NCBI GenBank assembly: GCA_964019415.1
Contig: OZ025870.1
Coordinates: forward strand, 2,654,501-2,718,500
Reading direction: 5' to 3'
From: Ianthella basta
Taxonomy: Eukaryota; Porifera; Demospongiae; Verongiida; Ianthellidae
DNA length: 64,000 nt
Positions 43,778 through 55,210 of this stretch are shown piece after piece. Under the pieces are notes generated by a model. The model saw only the letters and a program-made list of their open reading frames with translations. It was not told where the DNA came from and did not search any database. The first letter of the stretch is position 1. Each line of letters begins with the position of its first letter. The position numbers and the translations under genes are program-made.

Positions 43778-45596
43778 CTTTGAACCCAGCTGCGATTGGA
43801 TTGGAAATTCTTCTGCTCTCTTCCATCCCTATCCTTGACAGCTGTTTCTGGTGGAATGGGTTCTCTACAGCCTTTCCAGCATTTCTTATTAACAATGTGC
43901 CAACAAGGAATGGAGCCTAGATGAGAGGAGGGTGTGGGCCGGGGCAGAGAAAATGAGATTAGACCACAGAGAGAGGAAATGCACATCCAAGGGTACTAAC
44001 ATCCAGAAAGGAGCATCCCAGGCACTTACCAACAGTGTACCAATACACCATCAAAAGAATTTTTCTGATACCCTGCATAAACCAATGCTGGTTCTCAACA
44101 ACATCGTAGGGCAAATCACTAGGAAGGTCAACCTGTGTGTGGACGAGAGTAGAACATAAATGAGCTAATACGACTCAGTGTAATAGTATAGACATATGTA
44201 CATTGGAGTTGTGAAATGACTACGATGTGTCTGCCTCCATAATTGACAAATGACTATCACATGCATGCATGCATATCATTAGGACTAAGTCCTAATGACT
44301 AAGACTATGCTGGTTATAACTGCATTCAAATGCATCAACAGTTTAGCATATACTGTATGTATTGGCATACTATATGCATTGGAGAATTGCCTATATATGA
44401 CAACCATCCATGTGAAACGAAGCAATGTCTACACCCTGTCAGTGGCTAGTATGTACGTCTGAGAACCTTACACTTCAATAAACTTGTACTGTAAAATTAT
44501 TGAGTGAACAAAACTTACGCATCAAATAATGACCATGTTAACATAACTGAGTACAGAGCAAGAGATAATGAGCAAAGATAAATGAATTGAATTGAACCCT
44601 TGAAGAAATGCATTGGCCATAAATTAACAACTCTTCAATCCATGCAAAGAATGACAATAGTACGTAATAGTTACTACACACTATCAATGCCGTACTGCAT
44701 TTACTATACTTGCCCTCGGGACTCGTGCAGTAAATGTGGTACAGCATTGATGGCGTGTAGTAAGTACCTTATCATAAATATGCGCCCTCAGATTTACAAT
44801 TTTAGCTCGACTTTGTTGGGGATGCGTGGCGGACCTGGTGGTATCCCATCCTAGAGCAGGGCTAAGTGGTTTAAATCCTGTCCTCGTTGATTAGCAACAC
44901 TGCTGAGCACCGTAAGACATTGTGGCAGACATCTTCTGTACCTTTGCAAGGTATCCAGATAGAGGTCCCTTTTGGTATATAGTGTTACTTTTCATTTGTA
45001 ATGTATACAGCATGCAAACAACTTCTAGATACTATCTCTGCATAGACAGCATGCACTGTAGTGTGCTGTCAGTGTAGCTACTAGCAACATAATCTCCAAT
45101 GCTGGAGTTTGCCTTTACGCATCATTCACTAAAGCTGTCTTGTAAGGGTAATGACTAATGCAACATTAAATTGGAAATAATGGGGTCAAAAATGACCACT
45201 TCTGCTGGCTAGTGAGAAGCCTAGCTATTCGGTGAGATGAAATTCAACCTTACTAAAGCCCATTTTTGGTTAGTTTCTGTGATATGATAGATTCACTAGG
45301 CATTAGTCCACATAAAATGGCAATATCTTTAGCCATTTAGGAGAATAATTAAAGCTATAAGGTTTGAAGTGTAGATAGAATTGTGCTCAACGTTAGGTGC
45401 TTTTTCTATTCACCACAAGGGCTTATACAATATTTTTCTGCAACACAATGCTGATATTTAGTAGATAATCGAAGACCTACTTAGGGTTAGGGTTGCAATG
45501 CAAGTTGTAAGCATTGTTGTAAGTGCCACAGGCAATCACATACAAGATCACTTCAACAATTCTTACCTCAATTACAGTTGATTCTGGTGGCTGCAT
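43778..45596 (-). CDS. Three phase-matched exons: candidate 5' end of TRPML copy 3, or a separate small gene
   Basis: Minus-strand exons: 45596-45567 (ATG, MQPPESTVIE), 44132-44030 (includes PYDVVENQHWFMQGIRKILL) and 43916-43778 (includes IVNKKCWKGCREPIPPETAV). Donors are GTAAGA, GTAAGT and GTATGG; acceptors are CAG and CTAG. Junction phases 0, 1 and 2 are all consistent, and the open frame would be about 90 residues with one hydrophobic stretch (ILLMVYWYTV continuing into GSIPCWHIV). The last exon ends in phase 2, exactly what the S1 exon at 41405 requires, so the two could be joined. Known mucolipin N-termini lack such a hydrophobic segment, so this may instead be an unrelated gene. I do not recognise the sequence. 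Confidence 0.5.
44665..44765. repeat. Imperfect hairpin within the intron
   Basis: The left block ACTACACACTATCAATGCCG and the right block ATTGATGGCGTGTAGTA are inverted copies, with CATTTACT / AGTAAATG inside. Arms are about 35 bp with mismatches. It lies in the intron between the first and second exons of the putative gene at 43778-45596. Confidence 0.65.
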
Positions 45597-47260
45597 ATTG
45601 TTGGTAGCTGGCTATGACACCCTTCTTGACAGGCCCTGTTGCCTGGAGAATCAAAGGATTCATGATTATATACCCATCATGCAAGGTCAGAAATGTCTGC
45701 TATGTGTATACATGGGCCACAAACACTATCCACACAGTCACAAACACGTTTTCTCCTCTTCATGTTCTCAACTACATGTCCTATTGGAGTGCCAGATAAG
45801 GCATTACATAGGGCACGAAGTTGAGAAACGGGTCAATGTCAGGTATAATATTTGTAATCATTTTATCATTAGAATCATGGGTAGATAGGCATTTATATAA
45901 TATTATACACAATTGCATGGTTCACCTCTCAAAAGACAAGCACAGGTTATATAACACTCCTAGGAGGCCAACACATTAGGCCAGACATTATACGGAGAGG
46001 CAGTAATAACAGTCATGCCCAGGCATTTGGGACAGGTTAGGACAGGTAACATAAACAAAAACACCCCCACTCTCCTTGTGATAGTATAATGTGTCAGCTC
46101 AATAAGCAACACCTACGTATACTAATAATGCAGATGATGCCGTCCTACAGTCTACACACCTGCATGCTCAGTACCATGCACTGTCTCTTTTATACGCATG
46201 TACATCAGCTATGTATATACGTAGGGGTGATAGGGTCCTTACTCAAACGCAAGACGACAAATCGGCTCATTCCTTTACGTTCTACACTTACTGGAAAGAT
46301 AGCAAGAAGATCAGCTCTTAACTTCCCTTCAGCCAAAAAAAACTTATCTCAGTGCCCAGTAGCTAACTAGGGACAGAGATACAACAAACGACATTCAGTC
46401 GAAATCATTCAGTGAAAGGCAATCCCTTGCTCGGCTAGCATTAGTCCCTCAGTCAGAGCTTTCCACTGCCTCCTGACATTCCAATTAGCTTAATGATAAA
46501 GAAGAACGGTTAGGCAGGCGAGAGCAAGGTAAGAAAAGGAATACATAGTGGACAATGTATGTGCCTGCACCGATGGTGAGACAGATTTCAGTGGTCTGCC
46601 CTGTGTAGAGAATACAGGGATATATACTGCACTACATTTGTTTCATTGAGATCCTCACCAGAAGATCTGTGACGGTTTAATCGAACGCAAAGAAGTAGAA
46701 TCACGTAACTTTTCACCCTTTAACACTCAAAGGAAGCAGACCGTCGCCAAAATTTAAAGTACCATCTAAAGCCATGCATGCATGCGCAGATGCCATTGTC
46801 CCACTTCTCATTCTACCTACTGTCCCTGTTGGGACTGTCATGTGGAATTGAACCCCCATAATATATATTCCCCACGGTCCAAATGTTTTGCACCATTTGG
46901 ACCACTACTGAAATATACGTTCCCCTACATTGCACCATAGATATTATACACCATCCCTACATAGACAGCACTACCGTGCTGTCTGATACTATGCGTGATT
47001 GCACACATAAAAAAGGCGGGTGAGCAAAATAGTGGGTCACACTCTGAGCGAGATTGAGAAGGGGCAGAAGGAAGAACCCGTTACCAAAGAAGACGTTGTT
47101 TTGGATTGCTATTGAGTACGTGCTGGGTAATGGCTACCCCTCTGACCTCCTCAAGCTCGATCATAATATATAGCTCGATCTGTGGGGTCTAAGTTAGCTC
47201 TGAAAAAGAAAAAAAAGCTCTAGAAAATTTAGTTACTGTGCATTCACAGTCTAGTCACTG
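45597..47260. other. Intergenic upstream region; no gene recognised
   Basis: Contains short ORFs only. The segment at 46651-46705 is repeated at 47457-47510. A block CACCATCCCTACATAGACAG near 46951 resembles one at about 43375, so a small dispersed repeat is present. Confidence 0.35.
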
Positions 47261-47328
47261 AAAAGCCTTCTACACAATACCTGTATGGAATAGGAAAGGG
47301 AAGATGGTCACCAAACCATCTCCACTTT

Positions 47329-47640
47329 ACATTAGCACTTCCTAGAACAACATGTTTATGCTTTGGTGACCCTTTCCTATATAGACCATCACAATTCCAC
47401 ACAGCTATTGTGAGGGAAGTCTTTCAGTGTGCATTCAGAGAGTATTATTGAATTAGAGGTCTTCACCAGAAGATCTGTGAAGGTTTAATTGTACGCAAAG
47501 AAGTAGAGTCACATACATTAGCACTTCCTAGAACAACATGACTCTTTCCTTATATAGGCCATCACGTTTCCACACTGCTATTGTGAGGGAAGTCTTTCAG
47601 TGTGCATACAGAGAGTATTATTGAATTAGCACACAGGTTC
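47329..47640. repeat. Direct repeat of about 125 bp
   Basis: The segment at 47329-47457 (starting ACATTAGCACTTCCTAGAAC) recurs at 47515-47636 with minor changes. The 55 bp between them resembles 46651-46705. Together this suggests serial local duplication. Non-coding. Confidence 0.75.
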
Positions 47641-48880
47641 ACACAGTACTGAGTAGTACGTACAATCTAGCTTACAGACCAGACTGGACACTGCCATTAG
47701 TGTGGATGTGGGTGTGGGTGTGCTGGTGTTGGCATGTATGTAGCTTTGTGGGCATACAGTATGTTAGATCTAGAGTATGTGTGAGAGCACATGTGTTTGG
47801 GTGTCAATGACATAGTGTTACATCGGGACAGACTGAGTGTCATTCACATTACTTATTTTCACAACATTCATTATAGCTACATATCTACTCTGCATGCATA
47901 TGTATATATTAATCCACTTGTCCGCTTATTTCAGTCATGTATTTTAATCCCATGCATGCACTGTCCTGACAATGAACGTGAAATGTATTATGCCTGGAAA
48001 ACCTAGAATGTAGACATAGATGAGGGGGTCCGCATATTTCAGGGTAGATCCAAAGATTTCAGTCCTTAATATAGGAAATCTGCCCCTCTCCTTTCCTTTT
48101 TTTAGTTCCAGGGGGTCCAACTATTTTGAAATATTTGGACTAGGGGGAACCTTTTCAGGGTGGTCCAAATGTTTCATGACAGGACAACAGAAAACCTCTC
48201 TCAGTCTTTGCTGTATACATCCAGATGTGCCATTCTGCGCTAGGCATGCTGTATACGTAGGCTTCAGATAGCCCAGACATTTGCTGAGAACCAGGACGAG
48301 GCTCACCAAGTCCCTGCACTTCTGCTCCCTCTGTCAACTCTTTAGTTATAGCTATACCTCTCTGCTTCTGTTACCTCAAATTCCATGGCCACAGCGGAGC
48401 GGAGGAAGCCAAATCATTATTAATCACTGCACCAACTGCCTTAATTACTAGAGTTGTAAAGATCTTGTTAACTTGCAATAACAGCTTACTTAACATGGTT
48501 TAACAGAGTTGTAAGTTAACAGACTTGCTCAACACTGTTAACCCATATATTGAATGTATAATCATATTCATAGTATTAGTATTGATATTCATGGTGCCAA
48601 GTACAAACTATGCAAATGTACTGTAGGTTTCCCCCGCAAGGAACACAAGTGTGCATACAGTATACGTAGAATAAGGAAATACTGTGAGGTACCTTACTAT
48701 GCACAAGGTATAGTTTTTTTCACGAGGAACCCTAGAACATTATTAATAAAGCAAAGTAGGCACACATGCGCACTGCCTACAGATTACATATTTACAGTAT
48801 AATGCAAGGTATAAAGATCATGACATGGTCATTGTGTTTTGCAAGCAATAATATTAGTCTGCAATTAGTCCATCATGTTG
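47641..48880. other. No gene recognised (3' flank of the RT element)
   Basis: AT-rich. A short repeated GGTCCAAATATTT-like wording occurs near 48110-48175. No poly(A) tail or clear target-site duplication for the retroelement was spotted just downstream of its stop at 48881. Confidence 0.35.
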
Positions 48881-51800
48881 TTAGATCTGCCCCTCGTTGA
48901 CCATAAGGTCAATGGGGTTGTCGATCAGGTTGAGTGCTTTCACGGGTCTGTGGAAAGACGATCTTGCTCCTCTCAAGCACATGATTGCCGAATCAATGAG
49001 CGAGAAGGCGACTTTGCTGCGGATCATCTTCATTGTGGAGCTGTACGAGGAAGAGTGTTTCTCTGAGATCATGGAAGCCAGCCTCTTGAACACGATGGAT
49101 GCTGAGGGACCCCAGCCACCAGTCGTGGAGAGAACAATAGGGGTAAATGAAGCATGCTCAACTTCTATCACTCTTCTTTCATATGCCCTTCTTTTCTCCT
49201 TTTCATGTCGTCTGTAACTTGCTGCTATTGTTCCTGAGCAATTAGAAGACGCGTATGGGTTAAACACCCTTACATCAAAGAATGTGATCTCCCTATTGCT
49301 TCCCCAGAAACCTTGTGCTTTGACATCAAGTCTGGCATTGTCCTCTGTGTTGGCTGTTCTCTCATTGAAAGTTTCGCCGGCCAGTGCTTGGAGGTGTGGC
49401 TCAACTTCTACATTATGGCATGTCTCCGTTAAGAGCTGGGCAGTGATGTCTCTGATTCTGTCATGTCTGATGGATGGAAATGCTCCCTTTGAGCAGCTGA
49501 AGGCGTGTTCTGTTGTAAAGGGTGCACCACATGAGCAGTGAGCTGGGAGTCTGAGAGGCTTCCATCCGTAGCGCAGGCAGAGGGCATCTCTGAAGGCTTG
49601 TTTGTGTAGTGTGAACCCGTGCTCTTTGATTGGGAGAGAGGTCAACCACGCTGAGGCTCCCTTCTCTGAGGCCAGCTCCATTGCTCTCTGGAGATTGGAG
49701 GGCAGTGACTGCTTCAGCCTCAATGCTTCATCTTGCTGTTCAAGCCTTCGCTTTCTACTCACCTCGCTCCTCAACTGCTTCTGTGTCATTCCAACTTCAT
49801 CATCATGCTGTTGGTTACAGATCAGATTCACCAGGGGTGCTGTGATAGTGGAGGATGCTTCAAACTCCTTCGTGGTGTTTGATGTTGGAATGGGGATGCC
49901 CAGTCCACCGTCTCTCACTGGTAAAGCAATCAGTTTCCTCTCATCCTCACTTAGTGCATGTCTGCCAGTTATTTCTGGCAGCAGTTCGTATCTGATAACA
50001 TCTTCTAGGGGTTGGAACAACTCATCTATGTCAGGCACCAGTCTCATCAGATATGTCCACCTTGCCATGACACCATGGGTCAATGCTGCGTATGCTGCTT
50101 GAGGTTGGGTTTTGGCTATAGTGGACAGACACTTGACTTCGTTCAGCCATTTCTGTACTTTGTTCCTGACAAACGTTTCTGCAAAGTTTCGGGTTCCAAG
50201 GGGTGCTCCTAGATGCTTCTGTCCTTCCACTGAGATGTTAACTCCTGTTCCTCTGAAACTGTCTTCTGCCCGTTGCAAAGCACTTTGCTTTACAATAAGC
50301 CAGCACTTGTTGGCATTTGGTATGTAGCCAAACTGAGGGCCATGATCTTGGATGTCATCCCACCATGCCCGGAGGTCATCTACCTTCCCCCCCGCTGTCG
50401 CGTCATCTGCAAACCATACATGGTTGACCTCTTTTGGCAGCCTGCAAATCAATGGAAGGGTGCCTATAGCGTACATTGACATTGCTAATGGGTCCCCTTG
50501 CGTGGTCCCCTCCTGAGAAAGGATAGTTTCCCCATCAATGAACAATGCAGGATCATCCCGATAAGTGTTGGTCAATATTGGAGCAATTGCTGGGCACAGA
50601 ATGTGTGCATTCCTCAAAGCTGCTTCCCGATTTAGTGAGTTAAAGGCATTGGAGGCGTCTATCAGTAGCACTGCTTCTGTGTTGGCATCTTCATTGATGG
50701 CTTTCATTGCATGAACACCTGCCTCGCACCCACTAATATGACCAACACATAGCTGTAATGCTCCCACTGACCTGCATATGTCTTCAGATGTTATCGCAAG
50801 AACTGCTTTACCAATAATTCTCCTCAGCACCTCCCCAATTCCAATCGGTCTCACTCCTGGGGACTTATCCAATGCAATCAGGCGACAAGCTACAAGACTG
50901 GTGATTCCTTCAGGATCTACATAGCTGGAACACAATCTTTTTGTAACCCTGGCTACTGCTGTACAGAGCTCACCTGATGCTTTGGCAAATGATGAACAAG
51001 CTCTTCTCCACCCAGCCGAGTCCATTCCAGATGGACCTGCCGACCCTGTCATCTTCTGGCTAATGGATCTTACCATTTTGCCATCAATTGCATCAAACAT
51101 AACTGGGTGGGGAGTGGGAAGAGGCTCGTCCTGGCTAATGGCATCTGCTGAAGCTGCTTGCCTGGGGGGATGTTTCTGGAGCAGGTGTTCCTTCACAGAT
51201 CTCCCATCTGGCTGCATGCTGCTCAAAGGTAGGGAGCCAGAGTTCTCCTCCTCTGTGATCAGTTTCACTGCTGCCTTCACATTGCCTACGTGTAGACACT
51301 TTGCGAATGACCTTGCAAGCTCCCCCTCGCCTTTTGGTTTCTGGAGCCTCCCTAAGCGCAATTGGATGGTTTTCCCTTCTTGCAGCAAACTCTCAATGTC
51401 TCCCTTGGACCATAGGGCAAACCTCTTTTTCAGGCATTCAGAGTGGTCTGTAGTTCTAGATTTCGGATGTGGCTTCTGCAGTAGCAGAGCTGGCATTGTC
51501 ATTACAGCCTTCATAGCAATGTTCTGCAAGGGGGTTCCTTCTGCATACGCAGTGAGGAGGCGGGCTAGTTCTTCAACGAACTGGGTGCCAGCTTTCCCCG
51601 ATGGAACCTTAAAGAGGTTGCGTCTCCAGTGAACAATCTCGTTGTATGCCTGATTGATGCGCTGAGTAATAGTTTCCCCATCTACATTCCCCCATTGGTA
51701 GTTGGGCGGGCCGATTTTCTCAAAGGTTGGCAGATCTTGAGGGTGAGATCGTGGGTCGTGCTCAGGAGGCACTTCTGGGTCTGGTTCACTCAGTTCACTC

Positions 51801-52021
51801 GGTCTGTGATCACTTGTGCTGTTTCTTTCTGGCACTGAGTGGTTACCCTCATCCCGCGTTTGATCGTCTACTGGTGTCTGATCTGTCTGGTCAGCGTTTT
51901 CACAGCGACCTCGTCTGAGAGGAAGACAATCGTCACATTTCCTTCCTGATCGAGCGCATATACAATTAATACATCTGCCGCTGCTGCCGTTGCACCGACA
52001 GCAGTTCGGCATTCTCGTCAA
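48881..52021 (-). mobile_element. Intact reverse-transcriptase ORF of a non-LTR-type retroelement (1046 aa)
   Basis: A single uninterrupted frame. Residues 7-40 are a Cys cluster (C7, C8, C10, C17, C20, C22, C29, C32, C40), a likely zinc-binding domain. A linker rich in Pro, Asp and Glu follows to about 105. The polymerase core spans roughly 325-620, with GPSGMDSAGW (329-338), LIALDKSPGVRPIGIGEVLR (381-400), motif A LLIDASNAFNSL (452-463, Asp455), EGTTQGDP (504-511) and motif C VWFADDA (535-541). A C-x-C-x7-H-x3-C knuckle lies at 829-843. The C-terminal domain has RLDV (897-900) and ITFFDVRVF (912-920), compatible with a restriction-like (PD-D/ExK) endonuclease. This RT, knuckle, endonuclease order is that of R2/NeSL-type elements; no integrase, protease or RNase H was seen. 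The catalytic residues are intact, so the copy may be young. The element's ends were not located. Confidence 0.85.
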
Positions 52022-52770
52022 ATGTCAATCTCTGTCTCAGTCTCTCAATCTCCAATCGCCATTTTGGCCGCCACAAGGTATAGTACTGTTCTATAGCTGT
52101 GGTGTATGTGAGGCATGCAAGCAACGTACATTTTCGTAGGCATGAGGACGGAATGGATGGCATTTTGTGTACAGTAAGCTGATAGTGAAAAGGCATGATA
52201 GCGGATGGAGCCCACTTACTATGGAATGCATGATTGTAATAACTAGGCATGTAGTACAACTGTATGACTGCATATATACCTGAGAAGCAATATAGCTACC
52301 TTACAACCATTCCATGCATGCATATGGCCCCTCCCAACAATGCTGGGGAGGTAAAATAAACTGCACCTCTCCGGTCTACAGAAGCACAGTCCTCTTGTAA
52401 CAGCTTTAATTCCCAAGGGTGGATTGTCAGGTGCTCATGCCTATGCATAAGGAACTCCCAGTAACAATTCCCTTGGGGTCTGCTAGAGCTTGACACAGTT
52501 GCTGTTAAACGAGGGTATTCATGACTTACATAGCTGCAGAGGTATGCGCAAATCAAACAAAGGAAACCAAATAGCTACACCCGTAATCATCACAAATAAC
52601 CACCACACACACAGCTCACATAACCACGCCCAATACAGCAAACACATGCAACTTGCAAATCATGCTTACTTTCATTCAATCTCCACTCCATTGAGGGGTA
52701 GTTTTGGCTAGCTAATTGCACTCTAGTAGCTAGTATGTAGTGCAGTTGATGCAGTGCAACCAGCAGTAAT
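52022..52770. other. 5' flank of RT element; no gene recognised
   Basis: Short ORFs only. An internal promoter or 5' UTR of the retroelement could lie here, but I see no diagnostic sequence. Confidence 0.35.
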
Positions 52771-52776
52771 ACCACT

Positions 52777-53155
52777 CCCCCCAGTAGATGCAGTGTTGCC
52801 AACAGCAATACCACCCCCCATGGGTGATGCAGTGCAGCCAACAACAATACCACCCCCCCATGGGTGATGCAGTGCAGCCAACAACAATACCACCCCCCAT
52901 GGGCGATGCAGTGTAGCCAACAGCAATATATACCACCCTCCATGGGCGATGCAGTGCAGCCAACAGCAATACCACCCCCCATGGGCGATGCAGTGCAACC
53001 AACAGCAATACCACCCCCCATGGGCGATGCAGTGTAGCCAACAGCAATACCACCCTCCATGGGCGATGCAGTGCAGCCAACAGCAATACCACCCCCCATG
53101 GGCGATGCAGTGCAACCAACAGCAATACCACCCCCCATGGGTGATGCAGTGCAGG
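52777..53155. repeat. 39-bp minisatellite (13-codon unit)
   Basis: About ten units of 39 bp, consensus ATGGGCGATGCAGTGCAGCC followed by AACAGCAATACCACCCCCC. Unit starts are visible at 52820, 52860, 52899, 52942, 52981, 53020, 53059, 53098 and 53137. Because 39 is a multiple of three, frames stay open across units; the plus frame encodes MGDAVQPTAIPPP. The unit at 52820 is 40 bp and the one at 52899 is 43 bp, both breaking the frame. Units at 52899 and 53020 carry CAG to TAG changes. Confidence 0.92.
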
Positions 53156-53622
53156 CGACATATTTCCCCTCAGCAATTTTGGCTGATGCGATGCAGCAGC
53201 AATCACCCCCGTTTGTACCAAGACCAATACTTAGTGTAAACCCTAGGTACACTGAGCTGAGCTCAGAAGAAATCCCTCAGTCAGGGCTGATCAGCATTCA
53301 AGAAGTATTTCAGAAATACTCCGATTTGCAAACTAAATGCATGATTGGCAAGCTTGCGCTGAGATTAGCCCAGGAGGCAGTTTTTGGTGATGCCATACTA
53401 CGAAGATGCACACCAAAAGGTTGGCAAATCATGCCTGCACTGCCACAAAGAGAACTGAACATGCTAAAAGCAGCCTTGTACAAGAACTTTCCCCGCTACT
53501 GGAGCTGCCCTGAGGCATTTGAAAGTGGCGGACCACTGCCCAGGAAGCCATTGCTCAAGGATGAAAGCGATTTAGAAGTAAATCATAGATACAGAAGTAA
53601 ACAGACTTCTCAGTGTGTATAA
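53059..53622 (+). CDS. ORF with MGDAVQPTAIPPP repeats and a possible BEN-like domain
   Basis: 187 codons. The start is the ATG of the first minisatellite unit after the TAG-bearing unit at 53020. Residues 1-31 are repeat units (M G D A V Q P T A I P P P), 32-62 a Gln/Pro/Ser-rich linker, and about 70-155 a compact helical-looking region with CMIGKLALRLAQEAVFGDAI, LRRCTPKG, LPQRELNMLKAALYKNFPRY and PEAFES. Its pattern (ALAxxxFxGDxxL, a Thr-Pro-Gly turn, then an LK-rich helix and FP..YW) reminds me of BEN domains, which bind DNA or chromatin partners. The match is by eye only. The tail is short and basic. It lies divergent from the RT ORF, about 1 kb away. It could be a small gene, a second ORF of a mobile element, or a decayed exon. 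Confidence 0.5.
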   Translation: MGDAVQPTAIPPPMGDAVQPTAIPPPMGDAVQATYFPSAILADAMQQQSPPFVPRPILSVNPRYTELSSEEIPQSGLISIQEVFQKYSDLQTKCMIGKLALRLAQEAVFGDAILRRCTPKGWQIMPALPQRELNMLKAALYKNFPRYWSCPEAFESGGPLPRKPLLKDESDLEVNHRYRSKQTSQCV

Positions 53623-53659
53623 ACATAACATATATACGTATAATTATAGGACCATTGTG

Positions 53660-53712
53660 ATCTAATCATAGATTGTGAAGGGAATACTCCCTCCACTATC
53701 TATGATCTAATT
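53660..53712. repeat. Short hairpin just downstream of the ORF
   Basis: GATCTAATCATAGATTGTGA on the left pairs with the TCCCTCCACTATCTATGATC block and its continuation on the right, arms about 24 bp, loop 4 bp. It could act as a foldback remnant or a 3' RNA structure. Confidence 0.6.
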
Positions 53713-53829
53713 AGCTTGACAGTTGCTTTGGCGTCTTTGTTATTAGCTTATACTAATCAATTATGCAACCTTGTGACCAAATTGCATGGGCAAGAACTTT
53801 GTGTCTTAGGATTAGGACCCGTTTCACTC

Positions 53830-53960
53830 GCTACATACGGCTACGGCTACGGGTGTGGACAGAACGGCTGCGGGACGGCTACGGGTGTGGACAGAACGGC
53901 TGCGGGTACGGCTACGGGTGTGGACAGAACGGCTACGGGTACGGGCGTTGTACGGCTAAA
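53830..53960. repeat. GC-rich repeat block (ACGGCTACGGGTGTGGACAG units), copy A
   Basis: Three to four imperfect units of roughly 30-36 bp built on ACGGCTACGGGTGTGGACAG followed by AACGGCTGCGGG. The same block at 56345-56485 has a different number and order of units. One frame reads YGYGCGQNG repeats. Confidence 0.85.
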
Positions 53961-54526
53961 GGAACGGGCGTATTTCGATATACGGCTACGGGAGTAGTAC
54001 GGGTTCTGGTATGGACGTTGAATGGGCGTACAACGGATACTTTTTTGTACGAAGTACCGATGCCAAGCAACTCCTAACACACGCTCCAGGAAATTACATA
54101 GCTATAATAATATTATAGCGACCCAAGTTAGTTGTTTGTATGGTGATATAGCATTGATGGCTCTGGCTATATAGTTAGCCAGCTACTTGCGCCAGGAATG
54201 GGAGATTTACTAGCTAGCTAGCAGGCAGGGATAAACACTCATCCTGTGGCTAGAAGTTCATAATACAATGTAGCAAGTGATATATAAGAAGGTAGCTATA
54301 TACTTCAACCATACAGAAACATTTTGAACATACTTTAGCTGCATGTATTTCGTATGGACAACAAAGACACTCACTGCAATGTCGCACTTCAGCCTCAAAA
54401 TGAGGTCGTAGGTACCCCTTTGGGGTTTTAGAGCTTCACGTGACTACACAGTCACTCCATTAATTAATATGTTAATTATATTCATTAGCTTCCACTCGCT
54501 ATTCATGCATAATTATAACATTATTT

Positions 54527-55210
54527 GAACACCCCAGTGAACTTCACTGGGGAATACGGCATCCCCTGCAAACATTGGGCATCTGGTACCCCAGTGAACT
54601 TAACCTAAGAAAACCGAATCCCCTGCAAACATTGGGCATCTGGTGCCCCAGTGAACTTCACTGGGGAAAATGGCATCCCCTGCAAACTTTGGTCATATGC
54701 TGCCCCGTGAACTTCACTGGGGAAAATGGCATCCCCTGCAAACATTGAGCATCTGCTGCCCCGTGAACTTCACTGGGGTAAATGGCATCCCCTGTAAACA
54801 TTAGGCATCAGGTGCCCCAGTGAACTTCACCGGGAAAAATTGCATCCCCTGCAAACATTGAGCATCTGCTGCCCCGTGAACTACACCGGGGAAAACAGCA
54901 TCCCCTGCAAACATTGGGCATCTGGTGCCCCAGTGAACTTCACCTAAGAAAACGGAATCCCCTGCAAACATTGGGCATCTGGTGCCCCAGTGAACTTCAC
55001 TGGGGAAAATGGCACCCCCTGCAAACTTTGGGCATATGCTGCCCCGTGAACTTCACTGGGGAAAATGGCATCCCTTGCAAACTTTGGGCATCTCGCGCCC
55101 CAGTGAACTTCACCAGGGAAAACGGCATCCCCTGCAAACTTTGGGCATCTGGCGCCCCAGTGAACTTCACCAGGGAATACGGCATCCCCTGCAAACATTG
55201 GGCATCTGAA
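54527..55210. repeat. 57-bp tandem array with embedded palindrome, copy A (12 units)
   Basis: Units of about 57 bp start at the CCCCAGTGAAC/CCCCGTGAAC block (for example 54531, 54590, 54647, 54703, 54985, 55042). The first 21 bases of a canonical unit form a perfect inverted repeat, CCCCAGTGAA-C-TTCACTGGGG. The rest reads AAAATGGCATCCCCTGCAAA and CATTGGGCATCTGGTG. As 57 is 3 x 19, both strands carry long open frames; these have no protein signature. Confidence 0.92.

Noticed and set aside
48897-51918. Several plus-strand ORFs of 60-216 codons
   Set aside because: Antisense shadows of the intact reverse-transcriptase ORF on the minus strand.
52590-53252. Minus-strand ORFs with repeated Trp/Cys/His-rich units (up to 220 codons)
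   Set aside because: Antisense reading of the 39-bp minisatellite. The plus frame connects to a non-repetitive ORF and is the better candidate.
53716-54080. Gly/Tyr/Cys- and Arg-rich ORFs (YGYGCGQNG repeats)
   Set aside because: Products of a GC-rich tandem repeat open in several frames, with a changed unit order in the duplicate copy. No sign of selection on a protein.
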